Of a stretch of 64,000 nucleotides of DNA, positions 7,913 through 16,363 are shown piece after piece. How positions within the stretch are numbered: the first letter of the stretch is position 1; each line of letters opens with the position of its first letter. The DNA lies in assembly GCA_934661195.1 (NCBI GenBank), contig CAKUJD010000001.1:362544-426543 (forward strand). The letters run 5' to 3'. Under the pieces are notes generated by a model. It made no database searches. It was not told where the DNA came from and saw only the letters and a list, made by a program, of their open reading frames with translations. Source of the stretch: an uncultured Muribaculaceae bacterium (GTDB lineage Bacteria > Bacteroidota > Bacteroidia > Bacteroidales > Muribaculaceae). The translations under genes were made by a program, and so were the position numbers.

Positions 7913-8006
7913 TTATTTTTGATGCAAATATACTCTGGGCGTTTGTGTTCACCAAACTTTTTTCAAAAAAAATTGGGCTGCGCAGATAGGCTGCATCACG
8001 GCGTTG

Positions 8007-8014
8007 TAACTTTG
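8007..8014 (+). promoter_or_regulatory. Putative -7 promoter element of the tRNA cluster
   Basis: The plus strand reads GTTGTAACTTTGCAC, containing TAACTTTG. An almost identical stretch precedes rlmN at 43505. The tRNA-Ser gene starts 17 bp downstream. Confidence 0.55.
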
Positions 8015-8031
8015 CACCGTCAAATCACAAA

Positions 8032-8122
8032 GGAAGCATGGGTGAGTGGTTTAAACCAGCGCATTGCTAACGCGCCGAGCCCGCAAATCAAGGCTCCGAA
8101 AGTTCGAATCTTTCTGCTTCCG
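8032..8122 (+). tRNA. tRNA-Ser (anticodon GCT)
   Basis: A 91-nt class II tRNA. The acceptor stem is GGAAGCA with TGCTTCC and discriminator G. The anticodon loop TTGCTAA has GCT at 8066-8068. A long variable arm follows, then the T-arm with TTCGAAT loop. CCA is not encoded. A31 and C39 do not pair in the anticodon stem. Confidence 0.93.
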
Positions 8123-8130
8123 CAACGACG

Positions 8131-8205
8131 GGTGAGGTAGCTCAATTGGATTAGAGCAGGTGCCTACGAAGCATCAGGTTGCGGGTTCGAATCCCGCCCC
8201 CACCA
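8131..8205 (+). tRNA. tRNA-Arg (anticodon ACG)
   Basis: The D-arm GCTC/GAGC, anticodon loop CTACGAA with ACG at 8166-8168, and T-arm GCGGG-TTCGAAT-CCCGC are all clear. The acceptor stem GGTGAGG with CCCCACC has one apparent A-C mismatch at position 5. The A34 would be read as inosine to decode CGN codons. CCA is not encoded. Confidence 0.9.
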
Positions 8206-8209
8206 CTTT

Positions 8210-8282
8210 GGACACTTGGCAGACTTGGTGTATGCGCAGGACTGAAAATCCTGAGAATGTGGTTCGATTCCACAAGTGTCCA
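8210..8282 (+). tRNA. tRNA-Phe (anticodon GAA)
   Basis: The acceptor stem GGACACT with AGTGTCC is perfect, with discriminator A. Anticodon stem CAGGA/TCCTG holds loop CTGAAAA with GAA. The T-arm is TGTGG-TTCGATT-CCACA. It starts 4 bp after tRNA-Arg, so the genes are co-transcribed. Confidence 0.92.
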
Positions 8283-8294
8283 CTCAACACACAG

Positions 8295-8367
8295 GGGAGT
8301 ATAGTTCAGCTGGCAGAACGTCGGTCTCCAAAACCGAAGGTCGGAGGTTCGAGTCCTTCTGCTCCTG
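8295..8367 (+). tRNA. tRNA-Trp (anticodon CCA)
   Basis: Anticodon stem TCGGT/ACCGA with loop CTCCAAA, anticodon CCA at 8328-8330. D-arm GTTC/GAAC and T-arm with TTCGAGT loop. Acceptor stem GGGAGTA with TGCTCCT, including two wobble pairs, and discriminator G. The 3' CCA is absent from the DNA. It is the last gene of the cluster. Confidence 0.92.
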
Positions 8368-8808
8368 CTCATAAACAGCAAGCGAAGCGCCACATAGCCC
8401 CGCAAGAAGAGAATGTGCCAAACAATAATGTTTAAAGTTGTGCCAGTTAAAAATCTGGTTTATAGCTATTTACTGTAGGGACGCGGCATGCCGCGTCCGA
8501 CGGGCGTAGCCCCCCCAACATGAAAGCAAAATCACATCAAGCACACTTCCATTGACCGTAATTTGTACATAATAGGCTGATTTGCAATAAATTGCGGCGG
8601 ACGTGGCATGCCACGTCCCTACAACAATCGTCGCTGCGTGGTGCACCCGCCAACTCGCTGGATTGTTACTTTTTCAGAGCCCTCAGTGTGCCACGCCTGG
8701 CGAAAATCTGTGCGAACCAGCTAATTAAGCGGAATTTCATTTTATGCAACACACAAGCCGAAGGCCCGGACAAAACTGCAATCTTGTCAGGGCCTTCGGC
8801 TTGCTTTT
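8368..8808. other. Gap between the tRNA cluster and the truncated regulator
   Basis: Apart from repeat copy B and the strong hairpin at 8755-8802, no gene is supported here. Sequence similarity to the outer flanks of the other repeat copies runs from about 8430 to 8690. Confidence 0.5.
8474..8623. repeat. Dispersed repeat with inverted ends, copy B
   Basis: A 150-bp copy of the element at 2025. It starts TGTAGGGACGCGGCATGCC and ends GGCATGCCACGTCCCTACA, with the same internal CGACGGGCGTAGCCCCCC and TTCCATTGACCGTAAT stretches. The downstream flank (GTCGCTGCGTGGTGCACCC) is also shared. No ORF inside. Confidence 0.75.
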
Positions 8809-8809
8809 T
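8755..8809. terminator. 19-bp hairpin terminator next to the regulator stop codon
   Basis: Arms at 8755-8773 and 8784-8802 pair over 19 bp with one mismatch (AAGCCGAAGGCCC with GGGCCTTCGGCTT at the base) around a 10-nt loop. TTTTT follows on the plus strand at 8805-8809. It directly abuts the stop of the minus-strand gene at 8809. It may end both that transcript and any read-through from the tRNA cluster. Confidence 0.65.
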
Positions 8810-9216
8810 CACAGTAGCAGCATCAGCTTTTTCCGCACCTTTGCAAGCAGCGCATCGAGGTCCGAAGGGATGCCCCGCACGTCGCACTGCCTCAGTTTGT
8901 CGACAGCCTCTGTCACCAGCTTATACGTGTCCTCGTCGATAGGCGAGTTGGAAATGGAGTAGTCGGGGTCGGCATACCGGTAGAATTTGTTGTCATACAC
9001 TTTAATGGGGGCATTGTAGCCGAGCTTGTCCGAGCGCATCACCTGCAGGTCGGCCTGCACGGTCCTGACCGACACCCCACTGGTGATGCCCTCCATCTCA
9101 TAGAGCGCGTCCGAGCAAGCCTCCACAAGGTCGTCGAGGGTCCACTGGCGGTATTTGTTCCTCAAGCATCTGTCGAGGGTCTTGTATCTTATAAGAGCAT
9201 TTTTGTTTACTGGCAT
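8809..9216 (-). CDS. Truncated WYL-type transcriptional regulator (N-terminal winged helix only)
   Basis: A 135-aa protein from the ATG at 9216. It resembles the N-terminus of Bacteroidales WYL-domain regulators: MPVNKNALIRYKTLD, then WTLDDLVEACSDAL and a recognition-helix region VSVRTVQADLQVMR. Family members usually run to about 300 aa and carry a ligand-binding WYL domain, which is absent here. The last 40 residues form a helix-rich tail and the frame ends right at a terminator hairpin, so it may be a stable short form rather than recent decay. The longer frame from 9285 adds 23 unlikely residues and was not used. Confidence 0.75.
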   Translation of the reverse strand: MPVNKNALIRYKTLDRCLRNKYRQWTLDDLVEACSDALYEMEGITSGVSVRTVQADLQVMRSDKLGYNAPIKVYDNKFYRYADPDYSISNSPIDEDTYKLVTEAVDKLRQCDVRGIPSDLDALLAKVRKKLMLLL

Positions 9217-9283
9217 GATTGTGATTGAATATTGATTGTGATTAAGAGTGCCGTGCCGCTCTGCATGGGGCGGGGTAGGGCAC

Positions 9284-9327
9284 AAAAAAAGACGGGTCTG
9301 GAAGCGTTGCGTGGACTTCCCGACCCG
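9284..9327 (-). terminator. Intrinsic terminator upstream of the truncated regulator
   Basis: On the minus strand CGGGTCGGGAAG and CTTCCAGACCCG form a hairpin followed directly by TCTTTTTTTG. It lies upstream of the regulator start at 9216, so it must end a separate short transcript or act as an attenuator for that gene. Confidence 0.65.
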
Positions 9328-9713
9328 AGAGTGTGTGTTCCTCGTTGTTGATTGCCTGATTTGTCGTTGCTTTTTTGAGGGTCAACTCACACACCTGTTG
9401 CTTTGGCGCCGGATTAGTCCATCATTACTTCGGAAATAACTGCTAAACGCAAATGCGTAGCGGCCATCACCGCGGCTTTGATAGCTGCGGCGCCAAGCGG
9501 TTGCAGATGATATGTCGGCTGTAAGTTTCAGCATTGCATGAGTCTTAATGTTTGTGGCCCTAGGCGGCCGCAAAGGCACACAATTTCAATGAATTGTGTG
9601 GCTCCTGCCAACCCGCCATCAGGCACACTGCCGCAAAGTTACACCCCCACTCCGCACCCTATCTGCGCACCCCCAATAAAAAAACGTTTGTGGGGCGAAT
9701 GTGGGGTGAGGGG

Positions 9714-9744
9714 TTGCATATCTGTGGGCAAAAGCGTAATTTTG
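9714..9744 (+). promoter_or_regulatory. Putative promoter of the AspT/YidE-type transporter gene
   Basis: TTG at 9714-9716 and TAATTTTG at 9737-9744 are spaced by 20 bp. This fits the Bacteroidetes -33/-7 consensus. The start codon lies about 70 bp downstream. Confidence 0.5.
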
Positions 9745-9816
9745 CAGCCGCCTATCGGCCAACGGGGCCGCTGGTGCGGAAACATCAACAACAAACGAAT
9801 TCGTAAGGATAGATAT

Positions 9817-11481
9817 ATGGACTGGCTGTCGTCAATATTGCTCGAGCACTCGTCGCTGCAGGCGGTGATAGTAATCTCGCTGCTGTGTGCCATCGGTCTT
9901 GCCTTGGGCAAGATAAGGGTGCTGGGCGTGTCGCTTGGGGTGACTTTCGTGTTCTTTATGGGCATTCTGGCCGGCCACCTGGGCATCAGCGTCGACCCGC
10001 AGGTGCTGCGCTATGCCGAGGACTTCGGCCTGGTGCTGTTTGTCTATGCCCTTGGTCTGCAGGTGGGTCCGGGCTTCTTCAGCTCGATGCACCACAGCGG
10101 CATCAGGCTCAACATGCTGGCGCTGGCTGTGGTGCTGATTGGCACGGTGATGACGGTGCTGATGCCTGCGGTGTGCGGCGTGAGCCTTGGCGACGCCGTG
10201 GGCGTGATGTGCGGCGCCACCACCAACACCCCCGCACTGGGCGCCGCCCAGCAGACTCTGGCCCAGCTGCACCTGCCCACCAGCAGCGCGGCGCTGGGCT
10301 GCGCCGTGACCTATCCGCTGGGTGTGGTGGGCGTGATAATCGCCATAATGCTCATGCGCAAGGTGCTGGTGCGCCCCGCCGACCTGCAGCCCAAGGGCGA
10401 CGACACCAACGAGGATCACACCTACATTGCAGCCTTCCGCATCCACAACCCCGGCATATTCGGCAAGCACATTGGCGAAGTGGCGAAAATCAGCCACCAG
10501 CAGTTTGTGATTTCGCGCCTGTGGCGCGACGGCAAGGTGACGGTGCCGTCGTCGAAGACCGAGCTGCGCGAGGGCGACCGCATACTGGTGGTCACCAACG
10601 AGGAGGCCGCCGAGGCTATGACGCTGCTATTCGGCGAAAAGGAGGACACCAACTGGAACAAGGAGGACATAGACTGGAACGCCATCGACAGCAAACTCAT
10701 ATCGCAGCGCATACTCATCACCAAGCCCGAAATCAACGGCCGTAAGCTGGGGTCGCTGCGCCTGCGCAACCACTATGGCGTGAACATCAGCCGCCTCTAC
10801 CGCAGCGGTGTGCCCCTGCTGGCCACGCCTGACCTGCGCCTGATGCTGGGCGACCGCATCACGGTGGTGGGCGACGCCGAGAGCGTGCACAATGTGGAGA
10901 AGGTGCTGGGCAACGCGGTGAAGTCGCTCAACGAGCCCAACTTGATTTCGGTGTTCATAGGTATGACAATAGGCCTCATTTTAGGCTCTATCCCAATCCT
11001 TATTCCGGGCATCAGCGCGCCCGTGAAACTGGGCCTGGCCGGCGGCCCCATAATTGTGGGCATCCTCATCGGCACCTTTGGCCCGCGCCTGCACATGGTC
11101 ACCTACACCACGCAGAGCGCCAACCTAATGCTGCGCGCACTGGGGCTGGCCATGTATCTGGCCTGCCTGGGCCTTGACTCGGGCCGCGACTTCTTTGCCA
11201 CCGTGATGCGCCCCGAGGGCCTGATGTGGGTGGCTGCGGGATTTGTGCTCACGGTGCTGCCCGTGCTCATTGTGGGCGCGCTGTCGCTGCGGCTGCTAAA
11301 AATGGACTACGGCACCATATGCGGCATGCTGTGCGGCGCCATGGCCAACCCCATGGCCCTGAACTATTCAAGCGACCTGCTGCAGAGCGAGCGCCCCTCG
11401 GTGGCCTATGCCACGGTGTATCCGCTCAGCATGTTTGTGCGCGTCATTGTGGCGCAGGTAGTGCTGCTCGTGTTCCTGTGA
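9817..11481 (+). CDS. Putative transporter of the AspT/YidE family with two RCK_C domains
   Basis: A 554-aa inner-membrane protein. Two blocks of about five membrane segments (roughly residues 5-180 and 380-554) flank two cytoplasmic TrkA-C (RCK_C) domains. The first is around IFGKHIGEVA to ILVVTNEEA, the second around LISQRILITKP to DRITVVGDAE. Each membrane block carries a motif of the MCGATTNTPALGAAQ and CGAMANPMAL kind, typical of the aspartate:alanine antiporter-like duplication family. Substrate cannot be told. The ATG at 9817 is chosen because AAGGAT precedes it and the 93 residues upstream in frame look like non-coding sequence. Confidence 0.9.
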   Translation: MDWLSSILLEHSSLQAVIVISLLCAIGLALGKIRVLGVSLGVTFVFFMGILAGHLGISVDPQVLRYAEDFGLVLFVYALGLQVGPGFFSSMHHSGIRLNMLALAVVLIGTVMTVLMPAVCGVSLGDAVGVMCGATTNTPALGAAQQTLAQLHLPTSSAALGCAVTYPLGVVGVIIAIMLMRKVLVRPADLQPKGDDTNEDHTYIAAFRIHNPGIFGKHIGEVAKISHQQFVISRLWRDGKVTVPSSKTELREGDRILVVTNEEAAEAMTLLFGEKEDTNWNKEDIDWNAIDSKLISQRILITKPEINGRKLGSLRLRNHYGVNISRLYRSGVPLLATPDLRLMLGDRITVVGDAESVHNVEKVLGNAVKSLNEPNLISVFIGMTIGLILGSIPILIPGISAPVKLGLAGGPIIVGILIGTFGPRLHMVTYTTQSANLMLRALGLAMYLACLGLDSGRDFFATVMRPEGLMWVAAGFVLTVLPVLIVGALSLRLLKMDYGTICGMLCGAMANPMALNYSSDLLQSERPSVAYATVYPLSMFVRVIVAQVVLLVFL

Positions 11482-11537
11482 CGCGCGCCGCAACGCTTTT
11501 TAACTTATGAGATAACAATGGTGGACAAATCACAGCG

Positions 11538-11545
11538 TATATTTG
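11538..11545 (+). promoter_or_regulatory. Putative -7 promoter element of the DUF2156 gene
   Basis: The plus strand reads TATATTTGC, matching TAnnTTTG, 52 bp before the ATG at 11597. The -33 region is weak. Confidence 0.4.
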
Positions 11546-11596
11546 CACCATCAGTTTTAGTAACCCCAAACGCTATTCAGCTATATTTTCATTTTT

Positions 11597-12511
11597 ATGG
11601 ACACTACCAGCCAATGCCCATTGCAGTTCAAGCGGCTCACGCGCGAGTCGCTGCCACTGATTGAGCCCTACCTGCAGCGGTCGGGCAGCCTGTCGTGCGA
11701 CTATTCGGTGGGCGGCATCTACATGTGGATCGACTACTTCAAATATCACTATTGCATCATCGGCGACACCCTCTTCATCAAGGGCGTGGCCGAGGACAAC
11801 CGCCACGAGGTGGCCTTCTCGCTGCCCATCGGTTCGCAGCCTCTGGCCCAGAGTGTGGATCTGCTCAAGGCTCACTGCCGCGAGGCCGGCGTGCCGCTGG
11901 TGTTCTCGGCTATCACCGAGGAGCGCATCGACGACTTCCGCAGTCTTGCCCCCAAGGCCGTGACCGAGCTCGAGCACTGGGGCGACTACATATATCGAGC
12001 CGAGTCGCTGGCCACCTTCAAGGGCAAGGCCCTGAAGCAGAAACGCAATCATGTGAACCACTTCATGGCGCAGTATCCCGGGGCGCAGTCAATGCCCATC
12101 ACCGAGCAGAATCTGCCGGCCGTGTGCCGCTGCTTCGAGCGCGTGTGTGCCGAGCCGGCCGACAGCCGCATGGCCGAGTATGAGCGCACCCAAGTGTGGC
12201 ACGTGCTGCGCAACATGGCCGACTACCCATTTGAGTCGATGTGCATCATGCTCGACGGCGAGGCTTTGGGCTTCACCATGGGCGAGGTGATAGGCAACGT
12301 GATGCTTGACCACATCGAGAAGTCGCTGCACAACGACTACAGTGGCGTCAACGAGGTGCTGTGCCGCGACTTCGCAGCCAGCATAGTGGCGAAATATCCG
12401 CAGGTGGAATACATCAACCGCGAAGACGATGCCGGCGACGATGGCCTGCGCCAGAGCAAGCTCAGCTACGACCCCGTGATGATCCTCAAAAAATACGATG
12501 TGATGTTCTGA
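11597..12511 (+). CDS. DUF2156 / phosphatidylglycerol lysyltransferase C-terminal-like acyltransferase
   Basis: A 304-aa soluble protein resembling the C-terminal GNAT-like domain of MprF-type lysyltransferases (DUF2156). Features include ESLATFKGKALKQKRNHVNHF in the middle and the closing EYINREDDAGDDGLRQSK segment, which is the hallmark of this family. There is no membrane flippase part, so it is the stand-alone form common in Bacteroidales. It may transfer an amino-acyl or acyl group to an unknown acceptor. The gene is single, with cysK convergent downstream. Confidence 0.85.
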   Translation: MDTTSQCPLQFKRLTRESLPLIEPYLQRSGSLSCDYSVGGIYMWIDYFKYHYCIIGDTLFIKGVAEDNRHEVAFSLPIGSQPLAQSVDLLKAHCREAGVPLVFSAITEERIDDFRSLAPKAVTELEHWGDYIYRAESLATFKGKALKQKRNHVNHFMAQYPGAQSMPITEQNLPAVCRCFERVCAEPADSRMAEYERTQVWHVLRNMADYPFESMCIMLDGEALGFTMGEVIGNVMLDHIEKSLHNDYSGVNEVLCRDFAASIVAKYPQVEYINREDDAGDDGLRQSKLSYDPVMILKKYDVMF

Positions 12512-12525
12512 CCGCCTGCCTCCTT

Positions 12526-12602
12526 CCTACAGATTTTTTGTGCTGCGAGTGCTTGAACTTATCGCCTGAAAAATCCGTAAAAATCAGTGCTATCTGTGGG
12601 AG
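12526..12602. repeat. Weak remnant of the CCCACAGAT repeat family
   Basis: Short pieces CTACAGATTTTTTGTGC and AAATCCGTAAAAATCAG, then CTATCTGTGGGAGA, resemble the forward and inverted halves of the arrays at 24210, 24916, 32167 and 33931, but with gaps. It sits just past the stop of the DUF2156 gene. Confidence 0.4.
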
Positions 12603-12727
12603 ATCGCAGACTGCACCGGTGTGGCTGCCGCACTGAATTCAGACAGAAGGCCACAAATATGTCGTTAAGCCGAGAGGCCATTAATCGGAATCTGTGGATG
12701 GAATTTTGAGTGTGGATAAACACAGCT

Positions 12728-12772
12728 GCAGGCGGAAAGGGCAGCGTGCGTTGCTGCCACATTTCCGCCTGC
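12728..12772 (-). terminator. Hairpin downstream of cysK
   Basis: GCAGGCGGAAA with TTTCCGCCTGC, plus an inner GGCAGC/GCTGCC stem, folds into a long hairpin 24 bp past the cysK stop. There is no strong T-run on the minus strand, so assignment is moderate. Confidence 0.45.
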
Positions 12773-12795
12773 CGGCTTGTGTTGTCTGCTGTGGG

Positions 12796-13725
12796 TTATT
12801 TCTCAAACAGCTGGGTGCTGAGGTAGCGCTCACCAGTGTCGGGCATCACGGCCACGATGGTCTTGCCCTCGTTTTCGGGCTTTTGGGCCAACTCGATGGC
12901 GGCGTGCAGGGCAGCTCCGCTCGATATGCCCACCAGCACGCCCTGGCTGTGCGCCATCAAGCGTGCGCCGGCGAAGGCGTCGTCGTTGCTCACCTCGATT
13001 ATGCCGTCGGCCATCGAGGCGTCGTAGTTCTTAGGTACAAATCCAGCGCCTATGCCCTGAATTTTGTGCGCTCCTGGCTTGCCGCCGGCCAGCACGGGTG
13101 AACTTGCGGGCTCCACTGCATAGGCCTTGACGCTGGGCTTGTGCTCCTTTAGGGCGTGGGCAGTGCCGCTCAGAGTGCCGCCTGTGCCCACGCCGGCCAC
13201 CAGAATGTCGACTGCGCCGTCGGTGTCGCGCCAAATCTCAGGACCGGTGGTGAGGTAGTGCACCTGCGGGTTGGCAGGATTCTCGAACTGTTGAGGGATG
13301 ATGGCTCCAGGAGTGGCCTCGAGCAGCTGCTGTGCCTTGGCGATGGCTCCCTTCATGCCCTCGCTGCCGGGGGTGAGCACCAGCTGCGCGCCGTAGGCCG
13401 CAATCAGGCGGCGGCGCTCCTCGCTCATGGTCTCGGGCATCACTATGATTGCCTTGTAGCCTTTGGCGGCCGCCACCATGGCCAGCCCCACGCCAGTGTT
13501 GCCGCTGGTAGGCTCAATTATGGTTCCGCCCGGCTTCAGGGCGCCGCTGCGCTCGGCCGCTTCCACCATGGCCAGTGCCACGCGGTCTTTCACGCTGCCG
13601 CCGGGGTTGAAATACTCAAGTTTCACCAGCAGGCGGGCTTTGAGGCCCTTGGCCTGTTCAATGTTTTTCACTTCGAGCAGCGGAGTGCTGCCAATCAGTT
13701 CTGTGACTGTGCTGAATGTTTTCAT
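12796..13725 (-). CDS. cysK: Cysteine synthase A (O-acetylserine sulfhydrylase)
   Basis: A 309-aa PLP enzyme that makes cysteine from O-acetylserine and sulfide in the cytoplasm. The PLP lysine lies in NPGGSVKDR (Lys46), the substrate-binding TSGNTG loop is at 73-78, and the phosphate-binding GTGGTLSGT loop is near 180. Length is normal for the family. It is single, with an 83-bp gap to pyrC upstream on the same strand, which may be co-transcribed. Cystathionine beta-synthase-type extra domains are absent. Confidence 0.95.
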   Translation of the reverse strand: MKTFSTVTELIGSTPLLEVKNIEQAKGLKARLLVKLEYFNPGGSVKDRVALAMVEAAERSGALKPGGTIIEPTSGNTGVGLAMVAAAKGYKAIIVMPETMSEERRRLIAAYGAQLVLTPGSEGMKGAIAKAQQLLEATPGAIIPQQFENPANPQVHYLTTGPEIWRDTDGAVDILVAGVGTGGTLSGTAHALKEHKPSVKAYAVEPASSPVLAGGKPGAHKIQGIGAGFVPKNYDASMADGIIEVSNDDAFAGARLMAHSQGVLVGISSGAALHAAIELAQKPENEGKTIVAVMPDTGERYLSTQLFEK

Positions 13726-13808
13726 AATGCTTTGCGTTTTTTTAGTTGTAGAACGAATATTGCTTTTCTTCTTGGAGGTGGAAGGCGACCATCCACTTTC
13801 AAAAAAAT

Positions 13809-15167
13809 TTAAATGTTGAATCTCAGTTCGCTGCCGCGCACGTCGTCGGCAATGCCGCCCTCAGCGCTGTAGGCCAGACGGCCGTTCACATATGTGCGCT
13901 CCACGCGGTGGTGCACCTGCATGCCGGCAAGCGGTGTCCAGCCGCACTTCGACACTACATCGGCGTCGCTTATGGTGTGCGGCGTGTCGAGCTTGCCCAC
14001 CACGGCAATGTCGGCATAATAGCCCTTGCGCAGATAGCCGCGGCGGTCAATGCGGTAGAGGTCGGCCGGAGCGTGGCACATGCGCCTCACCACCTGTTCC
14101 ACACTCAGCTCGCCATGGCGAGCCAGCTCGAGCATTGCCACCAGCGAGAATTGCACCATGGGCATGCCCGAGGCGGCCTTCAGGCAGCCGCCTTGCTTGT
14201 CAGAGAGCAGGTGGGGCGCATGGTCGGTGCCAATGGTGTCGATGAGGCCGCTGGCCACGGCGCGGCGCAAGGCGTCGCGGTCGGCTGCGGTCTTAACTGC
14301 CGGATTGCACTTGATGCGACTGCCCAGCCTGGCATAGTCGGAGTCGGCAAACAGCAGGTGGGCCACAACAGCCTCGGCTGTGATGCGCTTGTGTGCGAGG
14401 TCGTGCCCGTGATCAAGCAGCTGGAGCTCGGCCGCCGTGCTTATGTGCATTATGTGCAGGCGGGTGCCCAGCTCGCATGCCAGCGCCACTGCGGCCTTGG
14501 TGCTCGTCACGCAGGCCTCGGTGCTGCGAATGGCGGGGTGCAGCTCAAGCGGCAGGTCGGCGGCTCCGCCGTGCTCGGCCACCAGCCGCGCGCGGTTGCG
14601 GTTAATCACGTCCTCGTCTTCGCTGTGAATGGCCACAATGGGGCCTTGAGTGGCAAACACCTTGCGCATGGCCTGAGGGTCGCTCAGCAGCATCCCGCCA
14701 GTGCTCTTGCCCAGAAACGCCTTGATGCCGCACACGCGTGAGTAGTCGGCCTGGCGCAGCACGTCGATGTTGTCGTTGGTGGCGCCGATGTAGAAACTGT
14801 AGTTGGCACGCGACAGGCGTGCGGCCCGCAGCATCTTGGCCTCAAGGCGGTCGAGCGTCACTGTGGGCGGCACCACATTGGGCATGTCCATGTAGCTCGT
14901 CACGCCGCCAGCCACAGCTGCTCGGCTCTCGCTTTCGATGTCGGCCTTCTGCGTCAGTCCCGGGTCGCGGAAGTGCACGTGTTCGTCAATCACGCCGGGC
15001 ATCACCCAGGCGCCGTTCACGTCGGTAGCGCTGTCGGCTTGGAGCATTAGTTGTCCGTCAGGGTCGCCGTGGCCCACTTCGGCTATAAGCCCGTTGTCGC
15101 CGATGGCCACATAGCCCTTTGCCATAGTGCCGTCATTCACCAGTATACCGTTGTATATCAGTTTCAT
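13809..15167 (-). CDS. pyrC: Dihydroorotase
   Basis: A 452-aa class I amidohydrolase that closes the dihydroorotate ring in pyrimidine synthesis. The metal-binding DEHVHFRDPG (His63, His65), the carboxylated lysine region CGIKAFLGK (Lys149), two later histidines in IHS and MHIST, and the catalytic GTDHAPH are all present, so it should be active. It follows the polyprenol-phosphate mannosyltransferase gene on the same strand after 166 bp. The same gene adjacency is known from other Bacteroidales. Confidence 0.95.
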   Translation of the reverse strand: MKLIYNGILVNDGTMAKGYVAIGDNGLIAEVGHGDPDGQLMLQADSATDVNGAWVMPGVIDEHVHFRDPGLTQKADIESESRAAVAGGVTSYMDMPNVVPPTVTLDRLEAKMLRAARLSRANYSFYIGATNDNIDVLRQADYSRVCGIKAFLGKSTGGMLLSDPQAMRKVFATQGPIVAIHSEDEDVINRNRARLVAEHGGAADLPLELHPAIRSTEACVTSTKAAVALACELGTRLHIMHISTAAELQLLDHGHDLAHKRITAEAVVAHLLFADSDYARLGSRIKCNPAVKTAADRDALRRAVASGLIDTIGTDHAPHLLSDKQGGCLKAASGMPMVQFSLVAMLELARHGELSVEQVVRRMCHAPADLYRIDRRGYLRKGYYADIAVVGKLDTPHTISDADVVSKCGWTPLAGMQVHHRVERTYVNGRLAYSAEGGIADDVRGSELRFNI

Positions 15168-15333
15168 AAGCCAATGTTATTTGGAAGTTGAATGTTCTGT
15201 TTTTGAGGGGAATATTGGGATGCAAGCCATCCTCCGCGCCCGCCACTGCGGGGTGGGGCGGCTGAGCCGTGCCATATATCGGCACGGAATTGGAATGTAT
15301 TGGTTTGGGTGAGAGTGTGTGGGGGTATTAGTC

Positions 15334-16104
15334 TTAGCCCTCGGCGCTGCCACTACATCGGCGGCGCACAAAGCGCTTCTTGTTGAACCACGACTCCAAC
15401 CTCAGCTTGATTACGCCAAACAGCGCCTCGCCGAATATGCTCGAGTTCATCTTGCTCGTGCCCAGCACGCGGTTTACAAATATGATAGGCACCTCCTTGA
15501 TGGTGAAGCCCATCTTGTAGGCCGTGAACTTCATCTCAATCTGGAAGGCGTAGCCCTTGAACTCAATCTTGTCGAGATCGATGGCTTCAAGCACTTCGCG
15601 GCGGTAGCACACGAAGCCAGCGGTGGTGTCGTGCACGTGCATGCCCGTCACAAGGCGTACATAGGCCGAGGCGTAATAGCTCATCAGCACGCGCCCCATG
15701 GGCCAGTTCACCACATTCACACCAGTCACATAGCGCGAGCCCACTGCCACGTCGGCGCCCTCGCTGGCGCAAGCGCGCTGCATCGGAATCAGGTCCTTTG
15801 GCGGATGCGAGAAGTCGGCGTCCATCTCAATAATGAAGTCGTAGCCTTGCTGCAGGGCCCACTTGAAGCCGGTGATGTAGGCCGTGCCCAGACCCAGCTT
15901 GCCGGGGCGCTTGATGATGTTGATGCGCCCGGGAATCTCAGCAATCAGCCCGTCGACAATCGCGCCCGTGCCGTCCTTGCTGTTGTCGTCAATCACAAGC
16001 ACGTCAAACTGGTGGCCCTCAAGCCCCAGCACAGCATGAATGATGTTGCTGATATTCTCCTTCTCGTTATATGTGGGAATAATTACTACGCTGTCCGACT
16101 TCAT
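15334..16104 (-). CDS. Polyprenol-phosphate mannosyltransferase (Dpm1-like, GT2)
   Basis: A 256-aa GT-A enzyme from the ATG at 16104, chosen because MKSDSVVIIPTYNEKENI begins the conserved fold and the 112 residues upstream in frame are not protein-like. The nucleotide-binding VIDDNSKDGT and the metal-binding EMDADFSHPP are clear. A conserved segment DTTAGFVCYRREVLE matches polyprenol monophosphomannose synthases. There is no C-terminal membrane domain, as in the short soluble form. It would supply polyprenol-phosphate-linked sugar for glycan or protein glycosylation. Confidence 0.92.
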   Translation of the reverse strand: MKSDSVVIIPTYNEKENISNIIHAVLGLEGHQFDVLVIDDNSKDGTGAIVDGLIAEIPGRINIIKRPGKLGLGTAYITGFKWALQQGYDFIIEMDADFSHPPKDLIPMQRACASEGADVAVGSRYVTGVNVVNWPMGRVLMSYYASAYVRLVTGMHVHDTTAGFVCYRREVLEAIDLDKIEFKGYAFQIEMKFTAYKMGFTIKEVPIIFVNRVLGTSKMNSSIFGEALFGVIKLRLESWFNKKRFVRRRCSGSAEG

Positions 16105-16263
16105 ATCAAGTGAGTGTGTTGAGTTCAACAAAAAAAACTGTTTTAAGGGCATCCGCCAGTGCAAGAGGTCCAAGCCCATGGCATATACGTGCCTGCATGC
16201 CAAAAATAGCGGTAGGCCGCGCAACGCCGCCATACGGGCTGCGCCCGCCCGGAAAACATTGCG

Positions 16264-16271
16264 CAAATTTA
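16264..16271 (-). promoter_or_regulatory. Putative -7 promoter element of the mannosyltransferase-pyrC unit
   Basis: The minus strand reads TAAATTTG, then CGC, 160 bp before the ATG at 16104. It lies downstream of the terminator of the polysaccharide locus, consistent with a new transcript starting here. Confidence 0.4.
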
Positions 16272-16363
16272 GTAATAAATTCACTAACACGGCGCACAAT
16301 CTCCCCGCCGCAGCCTCCCCCGCCGCGTTAAATTTCCTTAAACTGCTCCTCCGCCAAAACGAA

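Larger units (their letters stand above)
9217..9816. other. 600-bp intergenic region with terminator, possible small transcript and promoter
   Basis: It holds a minus-strand intrinsic terminator at 9284-9327 and the plus-strand promoter of the transporter at 9714-9744. Between them a minus-strand stretch from about 9540 to 9330 could be a short transcript. It contains a weak 50-codon frame (ATG near 9534) of unrecognised product. No gene is called there. Confidence 0.4.

Noticed and set aside
9382..9579. 65-codon minus-strand frame in the gap before the AspT/YidE-type transporter
   Set aside because: The predicted peptide has no recognisable features, and the start is ambiguous between 9579 and 9534. 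A small RNA ended by the terminator at 9284 is equally likely, so no gene was called.
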